A stretch of 64,000 bases of DNA. It comes from Rubritalea profundi. Lineage in GTDB: Bacteria; Verrucomicrobiota; Verrucomicrobiia; Verrucomicrobiales; Akkermansiaceae. The stretch is taken from NCBI RefSeq assembly GCF_002954445.1, contig NZ_MQWA01000001.1, forward strand, positions 691,464-755,463, written 5' to 3'. A program made the position numbers and the translations under genes. Positions 36,041 through 45,578 of this stretch are shown here, piece after piece (the stretch's first letter is position 1; every line of letters starts with the position of its first letter). The notes beneath the pieces are model-generated. The model searched no databases and had not been told where the DNA came from. It saw only the letters and a program-made list of their open reading frames with translations.

Positions 36041-36391
36041 TCAAAGTATGCTGAGGACTGTCAGAAGAACCATTATCGCGACTGGATTATGATTCGTACC
36101 GTATTTCGGATTCGCCACAGCGACGCCTTTATTCTGGTCCGTATCGCTTTTCGGATTCGCCGCAGTGGTGTCTCCGGTCTGGTCCGTATCGTATCTCGGA
36201 TTCGCCGCAGCAATGTCTCCGGTCTGTTTGAGCACTTCATCTAGGGCGGCGACCGTAAAGCCGATGGGCATGGCGATCCCGCGGCCCACCCACGACCCCG
36301 CCGTAGCAGTTGGCCGAGGGGAGCCGCATCCCACCGTAAAGAGGCTGATGCAGATAAGTACGATGGCTTGGGTGATTAAGTGTTTCATCAT
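36041..36391 (-). CDS. Small lipoprotein, paralogue 2 with internal repeats (116 aa)
   Basis: Starts MMKHLITQAIVLICISLFTVGC, again with a lipobox Cys at about residue 22, then GSPRPTATAGSWVGRGIAMP and GFTVAALDEVLKQTGDIAAA, closely matching paralogue 1. It continues with a threefold 15-residue repeat: QTGDIAAANPRYDTD, QTGDTTAANPKSDTD and QNKGVAVANPKYGTN. The DNA repeats are visible at about 36105-36225. The C-terminal NPVAIMVLLTVLSIL is hydrophobic and may be an unselected read-through end. Function unknown. Confidence 0.7.
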   Translation of the reverse strand: MMKHLITQAIVLICISLFTVGCGSPRPTATAGSWVGRGIAMPIGFTVAALDEVLKQTGDIAAANPRYDTDQTGDTTAANPKSDTDQNKGVAVANPKYGTNHNPVAIMVLLTVLSIL

Positions 36392-37034
36392 TGTGGCTTC
36401 TTTTGGTTTTTAAGGGGGTGATCTTGATAAGATTTGTTGCAGGCCGTCCGAAGCGGCTCTCACACAGCCACAAGTCATAGGAGGAGTCCGCCATTTACCA
36501 AAATACATTTTGCGGAGGAAAACATTGATTTGATCAATGTATATCTTCCCCCTTCTGACCATCCCTTATAAAGATAGTCATGGAACCTGTGCGCCTTTGT
36601 ACCACTTGGATCTTTAGACCACTTAGAATTTGAAAAGAGATTAATGGCGGAGTGATTTCTTGAAAAATCAAGGCTCGACGAAGGATGAGTGCCGCTTCTA
36701 TGCGCCGAGTAGCTTAACGGAAATCAATATGGACGTGCGGCGGCTCGCCCGCATGGTGGAGAAGACCGAGGAGGCTTGGGTTGATGGTTCAATTTTTGAC
36801 CGCGAATCTCACGGATTTCACGAATATTCTTGGGGTTGATGCCTGCGACGCTCGACAAGTACCGTGGCTACGATCTCAATGGTGGGCAGGCTCTTGATCT
36901 GTAAATTGTCGTGTAGCGTGTGGAGGAGTCTAGAAACGACCTTCTGCGAAAACGTCGATATCATTGATCATAGCCACTTCCGATGGTCTACGCTGTGAAC
37001 GTATCGATTAGACGCTGAGTTGTATCGGCCTCCA
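36392..37034. other. Non-coding region with repeats
   Basis: No supported gene. At 36776-36830 it carries a copy of the TTGGGTTGATGGTTCAAT family followed by ACCGCGAATCTCACGGATTT, a repeat type also seen near 34660. A plus-strand stretch at about 36725-36780 (INMDVRRLARMVEKTEEAW) could be a degenerate gene fragment, unidentified. Confidence 0.4.
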
Positions 37035-40000
37035 TCAATTCAGCTCAACAAACAACCTGAAGAATCTCCGGTCTGGATTGGCCACCTCATCGGTGACCGT
37101 GACACTCACTGGTGATACCCCTGACTCAGCAATGGCATGCGCGCCCGTGGACACGGTAACGCCCCCAAAAGTCGAGTTTGCAATAGCGGTCCAGGCTCCC
37201 ACCAGCAAGGTCTCGGACGCTTGAACGGTGTAGTCGATATCTGTTTTTGCGGGATCCCGCATGAATGAAAAAGTCGCTCGACCGGCCCCATCATCTGATA
37301 CGGTTGGCAGTAGGCTAGGAGCGTCATGCACGAGTGGATCACCTCCCAGCGCGTACTCCATTAGGTTGTCCATTCCGTCGAGATCTGGATCGGCGTCGTT
37401 TTCTCCCGGCCCGGTATTCGCGGAACTTGAGAAATGCCCTAATTTCCAATTCTCCAACAAACTGAGATTTTTTGCCGTAACGACAAAGGTGAAACTCAAC
37501 TCATTACTGTCGTCGCTGGGAATGGTTACGGTGGCACTATAGTCACCCACCGGCTTCCCACTGGCAAAACTAAGCTGGAAAGTCGTTGATAGACCAGGAG
37601 CCAGGGTGGCATAACTTGGCTGATGAGTGATGCCGAAATCACTCCCCGTGACTGAGAGTGTGCCGAGGTTTAAATCTGCACTCCCTTTGTTATGGATCGT
37701 ATAGGTTCGGCTTTGTGTGGCAGCAGCTGAAGTAAACTCCCCGATATTAGTATGATTGAGCAGAGCTGTGAGAGCGCTTTGATAGGGAATCGGCCGACCA
37801 TTCCCCGCCACCTCGATTTCTGGGACTATAACTCCACCTTGCATGGATAAGCCGATTTCAATTAGAGGTGTGTCCGTATCATTCGAGTTCAGCCACAATC
37901 TGCCAAAATAATCATTGAAAGGCACAGTCGCCGGATCAAACGTCAGCGTGATGTCACTGGTCAACGACGGAAGGCTCGTGCCACTACCACTTGACAACTC
38001 CAACCACGAAGCCTCGGCCGGAGGCAAGATCCTCACCCCCATTTGATTGGTAATTTGACTACTATTGGAAGCTACCGTGACGCCCTGATTCAGTTCGTCA
38101 TTCTGCATACCGACCAAATAATACTCGGTCGTTGGCACTGATTTGTATTGTAAGATCACTTCACCGCTCGACTTCAGGATCGCCTGACAAGTTAACCGTT
38201 CATCTGCAGGAGAAGCATTCGAGTTAAACTGGTAGACCGCTTCATACTGGATGATGAAGGTATCGGGATCGAGTTGAAGGTAGTAAACTTTGCCTTCATC
38301 TTCCCGCAAATCAAGGTCATCCCAATAGACTGCAATCATGTTTCCTGGGGCTCCAAGGTTGGGCAACACGGAAGCGTTCGATGGCGCGTCCAGCCCGTTC
38401 CCAAAGGTCAGAAATCCTTCGGTGGAAACAATTAGGTTGCTCTAGTTATTGCCATAAAAGGGAAAGCTAAAACCAAGTGGCAGACTAGAACTCCCTCCAT
38501 TGTCAGTAGCGTAGGGTGTCCAGCTCCAAGCCGTAATTTCCGTGCCAATGCCCGCTATATCAACCCACTGATACGACGGGCCATCCACATCATTTGAGTC
38601 CCTGAAATCATAATCGGCAGCCACGGTGTAGTTTAGATTTCCCAAGCCATTGTTCTGGATTGTTAGCGCTGCGGAATCACTGGCCCCAGCAGCGAGAGTC
38701 TTGCTGAAACTGGTGGTGCCAATTGCTATATCAGGTGCATTCGGATTTCCTTCACCCGAAACGAAAAAAGTAAACACCGCTTCATCGGCATCGTCCGAAG
38801 TGAGGGAAACTTCAGCTACTCGGGTCTCCGCCACAGATGGGGAAAACTGAATCGTAAAGGTTGTTTCTGCAGCCGAAGCCAAACTGACTGAGCTCGGCTG
38901 ACTGCTCTCCGAATAGTCCCCTGCTCCTACGCCTGAAAGTGTCACCACGGTTGCGCCAGTCAATGTTAGTGAACTCGATCCATCATTTCGAATTGTAAAT
39001 ATCCGGCTTAGCGAATCCAGATTGATCTCTCCACTGCCAAACGAGGTGTGGTTTCCCAACTGCGCCCCTGTCGACCCATTCTGAATCGGTTGACTATTCG
39101 CAGAGATCGATATTTCAGGCCCAGTCACAGCTCCAGGAGAGGCATCAATGAATACTCCCTGGCTGGAGTTCAAATACGTACCCGATGACGATGTTTCCAA
39201 TTTCACCGCGCGTACCATATAGGTATAGGCGACTCCAGAAACTCCAGACAGATCTTCAAAAGTTGTGCCAGCCACCAAGGCTCCGTTGATACGGGAAAAT
39301 AGCCCCGTGTTGCGGGCACCGGCAGCTCCTCGATAGATGGCGTATCCTTCAATAACGGTGTCCGCAGATGCGGCCCAACTCAGGCTCACCTTCCCCGGAG
39401 TGGCTGCCTGGGCCAAGCCCGTCACTGGAATAACAGGGAACAGCCGAAGCGTAGGGTCTCCCATCAAAGCAACGTGAACATAAGCAGCCCCAGCTCCAGT
39501 AGGATATTCCCCGATGTTATTCTGTGTGCGACGTGTCCCGTGCCCGCGCGTTTCCCCCATCGCCATCGAATGTATATGCCAGTGAGGACGACCCGCCCAC
39601 ATATTTGCCAAGCCTAACCCATCTGCCGTTCCAGCCAGAGGAGCTCGTAGAAAATTATTGGCATTGCCCCAGTCGCCAAAATAACTTCAAAATAAGATGT
39701 TAAATACAGCTTTGCTGTCTGTGTTGCCAAATTGGGCGGACGTCCCTACTCCACCAGCAGAGGTATAGCTCCCGCCACCTCCACCAAAAGCCCAGAGGTA
39801 GGTATCTATATTCAAGGTGGTGAACCAATCCGCAGCGGTAATATTCCCGTATCCAAAAAATGATTTAAAGTTCCACCAAACATTCGAAGCAAAGGTGTCA
39901 TTCCCACGGTAACCCCAATTATCATCTACCAATCCGAGCCGTGGCACAGAGGCATAGGCGCCGAGTTGATGGCGGTAGTCATGATCTTTATTTAAGTAGC

Positions 40001-40799
40001 GGAGAAGCAGGTCATTTTCACTGGTTGATGCGTCTGGAAAAATCGTCATATTAGAAAGATCAACCCGACCAATTTCCAACTCAACGGCACTGGGTAAGAC
40101 CGACTGGTCATACTTGCCATACCCTGGCACATTGTCGTTCCTTGTTCCTGAAGCTGCCGTATTATTCACTCCGGTATCAGTCCAGGTGCCATCCATTTCA
40201 GCATAAAAGACATCACCAGGCCATGCGCCTAGGTGATTAGAATGACCGTACGGATTTATCAGGCCAGAATAAGGCACCGGGATTCGCCCAAACAGAAAAA
40301 CACTGCTTACATTAGGAGTGGCAGAGTTCGCATAATGCGCTGAAATGATTGTTTTCACATCCTCTACCGACTGAGCCGCGGTGATATGCTCGCGGATGAC
40401 ATGCCAGCCATCGCCGGCAAGATCCTGCTGCAGCCGAGTCAACTCGATTGGAAGTGTCGCAGCAGCGCTATCCCGGACCAAAAGAATAACTGAGCCCCTG
40501 CTATCGACTTCAGCAAGCCTGATACCCGCTTCGATGAATCCCGTGGAATTCAACGGACCATTTGAAAACAACCGAACGATCCGGTATTCATACAACTGTC
40601 CCGACTGCACCACGGTATCGGTAAAGGTCAGGTCGGAGGTTGGCAAACTTGCGTACTCGGCTCCCCACGGCTGACCAGCCTGCCTGCGGTAGAGTTTCTG
40701 ATGGGTAATGACGTAGCTGCCGCTGGTTGGTGCCGTCCAGTTCAGCTAATTTCTGTAGCCTGACGCCCCATTCCTTCTACCTAGGTAGAAAGTCGGAGC
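37035..40799 (-). pseudogene. Degraded secreted peptidase C25 (gingipain)-like protein with FN3 and choice-of-anchor D domains
   Basis: One frame runs from about 40799 to the natural-looking end FFRLFVELN at 37035. It encodes a C25-like caspase-fold region (IILLVRDSA, VSSVFLFGRIPVPYSG, ALMGDPTLRLFP), a fibronectin-III segment (VTGLAQAATPGKVSLSWAAS) and two ASPM-SPD-2-Hydin-like choice-of-anchor D units (about 39110-38680 and 37800-37440). It is interrupted by three in-frame stops: TAG 40746-40748 (CAG expected, YRN-stop-LNW), TGA 39687-39689 (Gly expected, ILF-stop-SYFGDW) and TAG 38442-38444 (Tyr expected, YGNN-stop-SNL). There is no frameshift in 3.7 kb. The 5' part, with any signal peptide, is missing: homology stops at the panB stop codon. 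Confidence 0.85.
40775..40790. terminator. 16-bp perfect palindrome after panB
   Basis: TTCTACCTAGGTAGAA is self-complementary and lies 10 bases after the panB stop. It may act as a weak terminator hairpin or mark a rearrangement junction, since the pseudogene homology also ends here. No U-tract follows. Confidence 0.45.
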
Positions 40800-41561
40800 T
40801 TACGCTTGCTGGATGTACCAGCGCACCGCTTTACTCACATCCTCAGCGATATTCGACTGAGGCTTAGCGAATGGAGGAACGAACCACGGGTACGCTCCGA
40901 CGAGGTCAGTGATCACGGCCACTTCTCCGTCACACGTTTTTTCACCGCAGCCAATTCCTATGGTCGGCACGGTGAGAGCATCAGTCAGTCGCTGAGCTGT
41001 ATCAGCCACGACACTTTCTAAGACGATGGCAAAGACTCCGGCCTTTTCGAGAGCTCGGCAGCCATCGAGGATCGCTTCAAACTCCTCTTCGGATTTGCCC
41101 TTTTTCTTATAGCCTCCTTCTTCAAGGACGCGCTGGGGCAACATCCCCATATGACCCAAAACAGGAATCCCCGCATCGACGATAGCTTTCACTTTGTCCG
41201 CCTGCCGGACGCCGCCCTCAAGCTTCACTGCATCAGCTCCAGCGTCGACTAACTTCTGCGCATTCTCTAGAGCCTGCGAAGGGCTATCGTAGGAATGAAT
41301 CGGTAAATCACCAACAATCAAAGCCTGTTGGTTCCCTCTCGCCACCGCAGCCACGTGATGCAGCATATGCTCCATCGTGACATGCGTGGTATCCGGATAA
41401 CCCAGCACCACCATCCCTAAGGAATCCCCAACAAGCAACAAACCAACACCCGCCTCATCGAGAAGCCTCGCGGTGGGATAATCATAGGCTGTGAGACAGG
41501 CAATTCTTTGTCCACCTTTACGGCCCTGTAGAGCTGCTGCTTTGATTTGGCTATCAGTCAT
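40800..41561 (-). CDS. panB: 3-methyl-2-oxobutanoate hydroxymethyltransferase
   Basis: PanB transfers a hydroxymethyl group from methylene-tetrahydrofolate to alpha-ketoisovalerate, the first committed step of pantothenate/CoA synthesis. The 253-residue protein has the TIM-barrel motifs: TAYDYPTARLLDEAG (about 24-38), the metal-binding VGDSLGMVVLGY (about 43-54), TMEHMLHHVAAV, KLEGG and the catalytic-glutamate region FAIVLESV, ending in IGIGCG. It is the last gene of dapA-dapB-folK-panB on the minus strand, 21 bases downstream of folK. The link to folK is common because panB uses a folate cofactor. Confidence 0.95.
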   Translation of the reverse strand: MTDSQIKAAALQGRKGGQRIACLTAYDYPTARLLDEAGVGLLLVGDSLGMVVLGYPDTTHVTMEHMLHHVAAVARGNQQALIVGDLPIHSYDSPSQALENAQKLVDAGADAVKLEGGVRQADKVKAIVDAGIPVLGHMGMLPQRVLEEGGYKKKGKSEEEFEAILDGCRALEKAGVFAIVLESVVADTAQRLTDALTVPTIGIGCGEKTCDGEVAVITDLVGAYPWFVPPFAKPQSNIAEDVSKAVRWYIQQA

Positions 41562-41582
41562 CTTCTTTAGTGATTGGAAATA

Positions 41583-42092
41583 CTACCAGACTGATTGCAC
41601 CAAGCTAAGTGGCGGCTCATCTGAGTCGAGGTAACGGTGATGTTCAGAGATCGTGGCTATATCGCCAGGTAAAATCAAATTGGGACGAATATCATTGAGC
41701 GGCTGCAACACAAATCGCCTTGCTAACATACGTGGGTGCGGGATGGTCAAAATATCCTCTCCAATCACGTTACTTCCAAAATAAAGTATATCGACGTCGA
41801 TCACCCTCGGAGCATTTTGCTCATACACGGCGTCACGCCCTAGGCTAAACTCCACGCCCTGAGTCATCTGCAGCAAGTCATACGGCTCACCAATATAGTC
41901 GATCTCAATGACTGTGTTGTAGAAGTCAGGTGCATCGCTAGCACAATCGACGGGCTGACTTTGGTAAATTGGTGCCTGTAAATAGAGTGATTCCGGGTCT
42001 ACCAACCCACGCAGCATATCACGTGCCACACGAATATTCGTGAGACGCTGACCGAGGTTTGCCCCCAATGCTATTCCTACGCGCGTTGCCAT
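41583..42092 (-). CDS. folK: 2-amino-4-hydroxy-6-hydroxymethyldihydropteridine pyrophosphokinase
   Basis: FolK pyrophosphorylates hydroxymethyldihydropterin with ATP in folate synthesis. The 169-residue protein starts MATRVGIALGANLGQR, the family opening, and has the AP-x-Y-QSQPV segment, FYNTVIEIDY, the ATP/metal motif DxDxLYF (DVDILYFGS, about 99-107) and the IPHPRMLARRFVLQPL segment (about 117-132). It lies between dapB (20 bases) and panB (21 bases) and complements folE2 at the left of the window. The length and motifs are normal. Confidence 0.94.
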   Translation of the reverse strand: MATRVGIALGANLGQRLTNIRVARDMLRGLVDPESLYLQAPIYQSQPVDCASDAPDFYNTVIEIDYIGEPYDLLQMTQGVEFSLGRDAVYEQNAPRVIDVDILYFGSNVIGEDILTIPHPRMLARRFVLQPLNDIRPNLILPGDIATISEHHRYLDSDEPPLSLVQSVW

Positions 42093-42112
42093 TCGTCGCT
42101 CTATTTGAATAC

Positions 42113-42850
42113 TTACTTCAAGCCCAGCACGTCCTGCATGTCGTAGAGACCAGCTGCTCGGCCTTGGAGCCAGATCGCAGCACGTACAGCACCGCTGGAA
42201 AATGTCATCCGGCTCGAAGCCTTGTGAGTAAGCTCAAAACGCTCACCCTCAGCAGCAAACATCACGGTGTGGTCACCGACTACATCTCCGCCGCGAAGCG
42301 TGTGCATGCCAATTTCCTTCGCCGGACGAGGACCAATATTCCCCTCACGGCCATGAGTCACATCTTCTTTATAGCTGGTGTCAGTTTCTTCATTGAGAAT
42401 TTCTAACAACCGACGGGCAGTACCAGAAGGTGAATCAATTTTATGCTTATGATGCATTTCGGTCACCTCGATATCAAAGCTATCATTGCCCAATATCTGA
42501 GCCGCCTTCTGAGTGAGAAAAAAGAGAGTATTCACACCGACTGAATAGTTAGCAGCAAACACGATAGGCAAAGTCTTGGACGCCTCAACGATACGCGCTT
42601 TCTCTTCATCACTATGGCCAGTCGTACCGATCACCAGTGGCGTATTATTTTCTAGCGCCGCATTGAGCACACTCTCAGTGAAATTATGCACCGTAAAATC
42701 GATCGCAGCGTCCACGCCCGCGAATGCTGTGAGAAGATTCTCACCGTGGTCATGGGTTTTGCCGACAGCCGCGTGAGCGTCAGCTTCAGCAGCCTCTACC
42801 AGAGCCTGCCCCATACGGCCAGATCGGCCAAGAATTAGAAGATTTGTCAT
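42113..42850 (-). CDS. dapB: 4-hydroxy-tetrahydrodipicolinate reductase
   Basis: DapB reduces hydroxytetrahydrodipicolinate with NAD(P)H in diaminopimelate synthesis. The 245-residue protein begins with the Rossmann motif MTNLLILGRSGRMGQAL, followed by AIDFT, TGHS and the catalytic region around VTEMHHKHKIDSPSGTA (about 128-144), containing the His and Lys of the family. The active-site His-His-Lys order and the E-HHK-K-D-PSGTA signature are intact. dapA is 26 bases upstream and folK 20 bases downstream. Together with lysC, dapA and dapL it completes the path from aspartate to LL-diaminopimelate. Confidence 0.96.
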   Translation of the reverse strand: MTNLLILGRSGRMGQALVEAAEADAHAAVGKTHDHGENLLTAFAGVDAAIDFTVHNFTESVLNAALENNTPLVIGTTGHSDEEKARIVEASKTLPIVFAANYSVGVNTLFFLTQKAAQILGNDSFDIEVTEMHHKHKIDSPSGTARRLLEILNEETDTSYKEDVTHGREGNIGPRPAKEIGMHTLRGGDVVGDHTVMFAAEGERFELTHKASSRMTFSSGAVRAAIWLQGRAAGLYDMQDVLGLK

Positions 42851-42876
42851 AATGTGTAGGTCGTCGTTAGCTGAGA

Positions 42877-43755
42877 CTAAATGAGGGAATACTTATTGAG
42901 GAGCGCACGTACTTGCTCGAGATTTTTACCACCAAGCGGAAGCATAGGCAAGCGAATCTCATCCGAACAGTAACCCATCAGAGCCGCTGCGGCCTTGATC
43001 GGCATAGGGTTGGTATCCACTGACATCAGAGTATTCAATAGATCAAAATATTCAGCCTGAATAGCTTCTGCCTTAGCCACATCACCCGCAAGCATTGCAT
43101 TGACCAGCGCTGAGACCTTATCGGGAACAATGTTAGAAGCGACAGAGACAACACCACAAGCACCGCGCTTCATGAACTCGATAGTCAATGGATCGTCGCC
43201 TGAGAGAATTTCGAAACCATCCGGCAGAACTGCCTTGAGTTGATCCACACGTTCGACACGACCACCAGCTTCCTTGATAGCAACGATAGTGTCGCAATCT
43301 TGAGCTAAACGAGCGGCAGTCTCTGGCGCAATCTCCACGATCGAACGTCCAGGAACTGAGTACAACATGATTGGCAAACTGGAACTCTCAGCAATTGCGC
43401 GGAAGTGGAAATATAAGCCCGCTTGAGACGGCTTATTGTAGTAAGGCGTCACTTGAAGTGAAGCGTCAGCACCGATAGCCTCAGCCTCCTCGGTCAAATG
43501 AATTGCCTCAGAAGTAGAGTTAGCGCCAGTCCCCGCGATCACTTTCAGTCGACCCGCAACTGCATCCACAGCGATACGAATCACCTCTAGATGCTCATCT
43601 GGATCCAAAGTCGGCGATTCTCCAGTAGTGCCTACGGGAACGATTCCCTGCACTCCTCCAGCGACCTGTCTTTCGATCAATTGGCGGAATGCTGTTTCGT
43701 CTACCTGTCCATCGCGGAAAGGTGTGATAATTGCTGTGTGCGTGCCTGCGAACAT
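42877..43755 (-). CDS. dapA: 4-hydroxy-tetrahydrodipicolinate synthase
   Basis: DapA condenses pyruvate and aspartate semialdehyde. The 292-residue TIM-barrel enzyme starts MFAGTHTAIITPF and has GTTGESPTL (about 43-51), the catalytic Tyr in LQVTPYYNKPSQ (about 100-111) and the Schiff-base lysine in IVAIKEAGG (about 157-165). It is the first gene of the dapA-dapB-folK-panB operon. The promoter should lie at about 43760-43930 in the divergent gap to the TMEM43-like gene, but I could not single out hexamers with confidence. Confidence 0.96.
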   Translation of the reverse strand: MFAGTHTAIITPFRDGQVDETAFRQLIERQVAGGVQGIVPVGTTGESPTLDPDEHLEVIRIAVDAVAGRLKVIAGTGANSTSEAIHLTEEAEAIGADASLQVTPYYNKPSQAGLYFHFRAIAESSSLPIMLYSVPGRSIVEIAPETAARLAQDCDTIVAIKEAGGRVERVDQLKAVLPDGFEILSGDDPLTIEFMKRGACGVVSVASNIVPDKVSALVNAMLAGDVAKAEAIQAEYFDLLNTLMSVDTNPMPIKAAAALMGYCSDEIRLPMLPLGGKNLEQVRALLNKYSLI

Positions 43756-43939
43756 GGCCGCACCCTAGTCACCAAAGCGGCCGAGTCAAGAGTACAGAAT
43801 CGTTGGGAAAAGAGAGCGAAACTATAGGTAAATCAGCACATCCCGATGTCCCCTATAATTCCCAGTAATCTTTACAATGGTAAAATTCACATCATTCCTC
43901 TACAACTAACATCAACAACATTACAACTATTAGACATTT

Positions 43940-45088
43940 ATGAGCTTCACCGAAATCACAAGTACATCCTGGTTTTCAAGACTAGGCGACTCAATCAAGG
44001 GCATTCTGTTTGGCCTTATTGCCATCCCTGTTGCTCTCATTCTTATTTTTTGGAACGAAAAACGAGAAGTAGACAGAACTAGAACGCTTGAGGAAGGCGC
44101 CAAGATGGTAGTCGTGGTGAATGCTCAGCAAATTTCTCCAGCCAACGAGAACAAGCTGGTCTACCTCACTGCCGAAGCGACAACATCAGAGACTCTCACT
44201 GACCCTGATTATGGCGTAAGCTTCCAAGGAGCACTCAAACTTCAGCGCCACGTCGAGTACTACCAGTACGAAGAAGAGTCCAAATCAGAGACAAACAAAA
44301 AGCTAGGTGGCGGCACGGAAACCGTGACTACCTATGACTACTCAGCTCGATGGGTTAGCTCCCCTATTGACTCCTCCGCATTCAAAGATCCCGCATTTCA
44401 AACAAAAAACACTATTCTTAAAAAAATCCAAGAAACTACCCTTTCACCAAGTTCTGTGGAACTTGGAGCGTATCAACTCTCCAATAGTCAAATTGCCAGA
44501 TTGAGTGCCGATTCTACATTCAGCCTAGCGGCCGACTATTCCCTTCCCGCTATGGTCGCAAGCGAAGCCCAAGTCTCAGGCAACAACATTTACTATGGTA
44601 CTGACACCCAAACCCCCAGCATTGGCGATGCTCGAGTCCATTTCACCTACACAGCTGCTGGCACCTATAGCATTATAGCGCAACAAGCAGAAAAGAGCTT
44701 CGTCACCTATCAAGCAAAGAAAGGCTCTCTCTCTATTCTCAAATCAGGAGCACATTCTGTTGATTCTCTCTTTGCTGAAGAAGCCTCCTCAAATAGCATA
44801 CTCTCATGGGTATTGCGGGCTGTCGGCTTTGCCCTTATGGGATTCGGTTTTGCGGCTATTCTAAACCCACTATCAGTAGTCCTTGATGTTGTACCGTTGC
44901 TTGGAAACATTGCAGAGATTGGCACCACCCTCATCGCCTTCATCCTCTCTCTGTCCATCTCTTCTGTTACCATTGCAATCGCATGGCTCGCCTTCCGCCC
45001 CCTTCTTGGTTGCAGTCTGCTACTCATTACCTTTGGAGCTATTTACTGGCTCAACCGGCTTAAAAAGAAAAGAGCTATCATGCCTTAA
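43940..45088 (+). CDS. TMEM43-family membrane protein
   Basis: A 382-residue protein with the TMEM43 (LUMA) topology: one N-terminal hydrophobic segment (about 20-40, GILFGLIAIPVALILIFWNE), a large extracytoplasmic domain (about 45-280) and three or four C-terminal membrane helices (about 290-375). The FWNE sequence at the end of the first helix and the LNPLSVVLDVVPLLGNI segment before the C-terminal helices are characteristic of the family. Eukaryotic TMEM43 is an inner-nuclear-membrane protein; bacterial homologues are unstudied and no function can be assigned. It is monocistronic with an AT-rich leader, convergent with nothing, and contains an A7 tract at 44420-44426 that is read in frame normally. 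Confidence 0.85.
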   Translation: MSFTEITSTSWFSRLGDSIKGILFGLIAIPVALILIFWNEKREVDRTRTLEEGAKMVVVVNAQQISPANENKLVYLTAEATTSETLTDPDYGVSFQGALKLQRHVEYYQYEEESKSETNKKLGGGTETVTTYDYSARWVSSPIDSSAFKDPAFQTKNTILKKIQETTLSPSSVELGAYQLSNSQIARLSADSTFSLAADYSLPAMVASEAQVSGNNIYYGTDTQTPSIGDARVHFTYTAAGTYSIIAQQAEKSFVTYQAKKGSLSILKSGAHSVDSLFAEEASSNSILSWVLRAVGFALMGFGFAAILNPLSVVLDVVPLLGNIAEIGTTLIAFILSLSISSVTIAIAWLAFRPLLGCSLLLITFGAIYWLNRLKKKRAIMP

Positions 45089-45130
45089 GCTTGTACTGAG
45101 TCGTAACTCATTGTTAGATTTCATCTCAGC

Positions 45131-45525
45131 ATGAGCTCTCCGTCAGACATAGAAAAAAACTCACCCAGCTCGGGGCTCCTCCGTCGAGTTTGGTCGAAAA
45201 ATTTATTCAAGGATCGGGAGCTGGCGGACAAAAGATCAACAAGACCTCCTCGTGTGTTTACCTGAAACACCTCCCCACAGGCCTCGAAGTCAAATGCCAA
45301 GGGGAGCGCTCGCGTGAAACCAACCGCCAACTCGCGCGTGAGGAGCTTTGCCGGAAAATCCAAGCGCTCTACGACAAAGCGGCTGCTGAGAAAAAAGATG
45401 CGCGTGAGAAGACGCGCCGAACCAACCGTCCACGCTCACGCAACTCGAAGTCCCGCATGCTGAAAAGTAAGAAGCAGAACGCCCAAAAGAAGAACCTCCG
45501 CCGCAAGCCTGGGACGAACGATTAA
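45131..45525 (+). CDS. Release-factor-like GGQ protein (frameshifted near the start)
   Basis: A short class-I release-factor-like protein, related to ArfB/PrfH-type peptidyl-tRNA hydrolases, with the catalytic GGQ loop in GSGAGGQKINKTSSCVYLKH (about residues 27-46) and a basic Lys/Arg-rich C-terminal tail, as in ribosome-rescue factors. The GGQ frame has its only start-like codon at TTG 45190. Homology-like sequence (KKLTQLGAPPSSLVEKF) continues upstream of it and joins an ATG at 45131 (MSSPSDIE) in another frame. One extra A in the A7 at 45153-45159 would fuse them into a 131-residue protein. The sequence context GAAAAAAAC is also a -1 slippery heptamer. A role in rescuing stalled ribosomes is inferred. 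Confidence 0.75.
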
Positions 45526-45578
45526 GTTCCATCTGAAAAGACTTCACACTTCACACTTCCAACTTCACACTCCTACCC

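Noticed and set aside
29331..40799. Stop codon reassignment (for example UGA = Gly as in some uncultured phyla)
   Set aside because: All three stop codons occur in frame inside the degraded genes, and intact conserved genes end normally at TGA, TAA and TAG (for example mraY, panB and rlmN), so normal decoding with pseudogene decay fits better.
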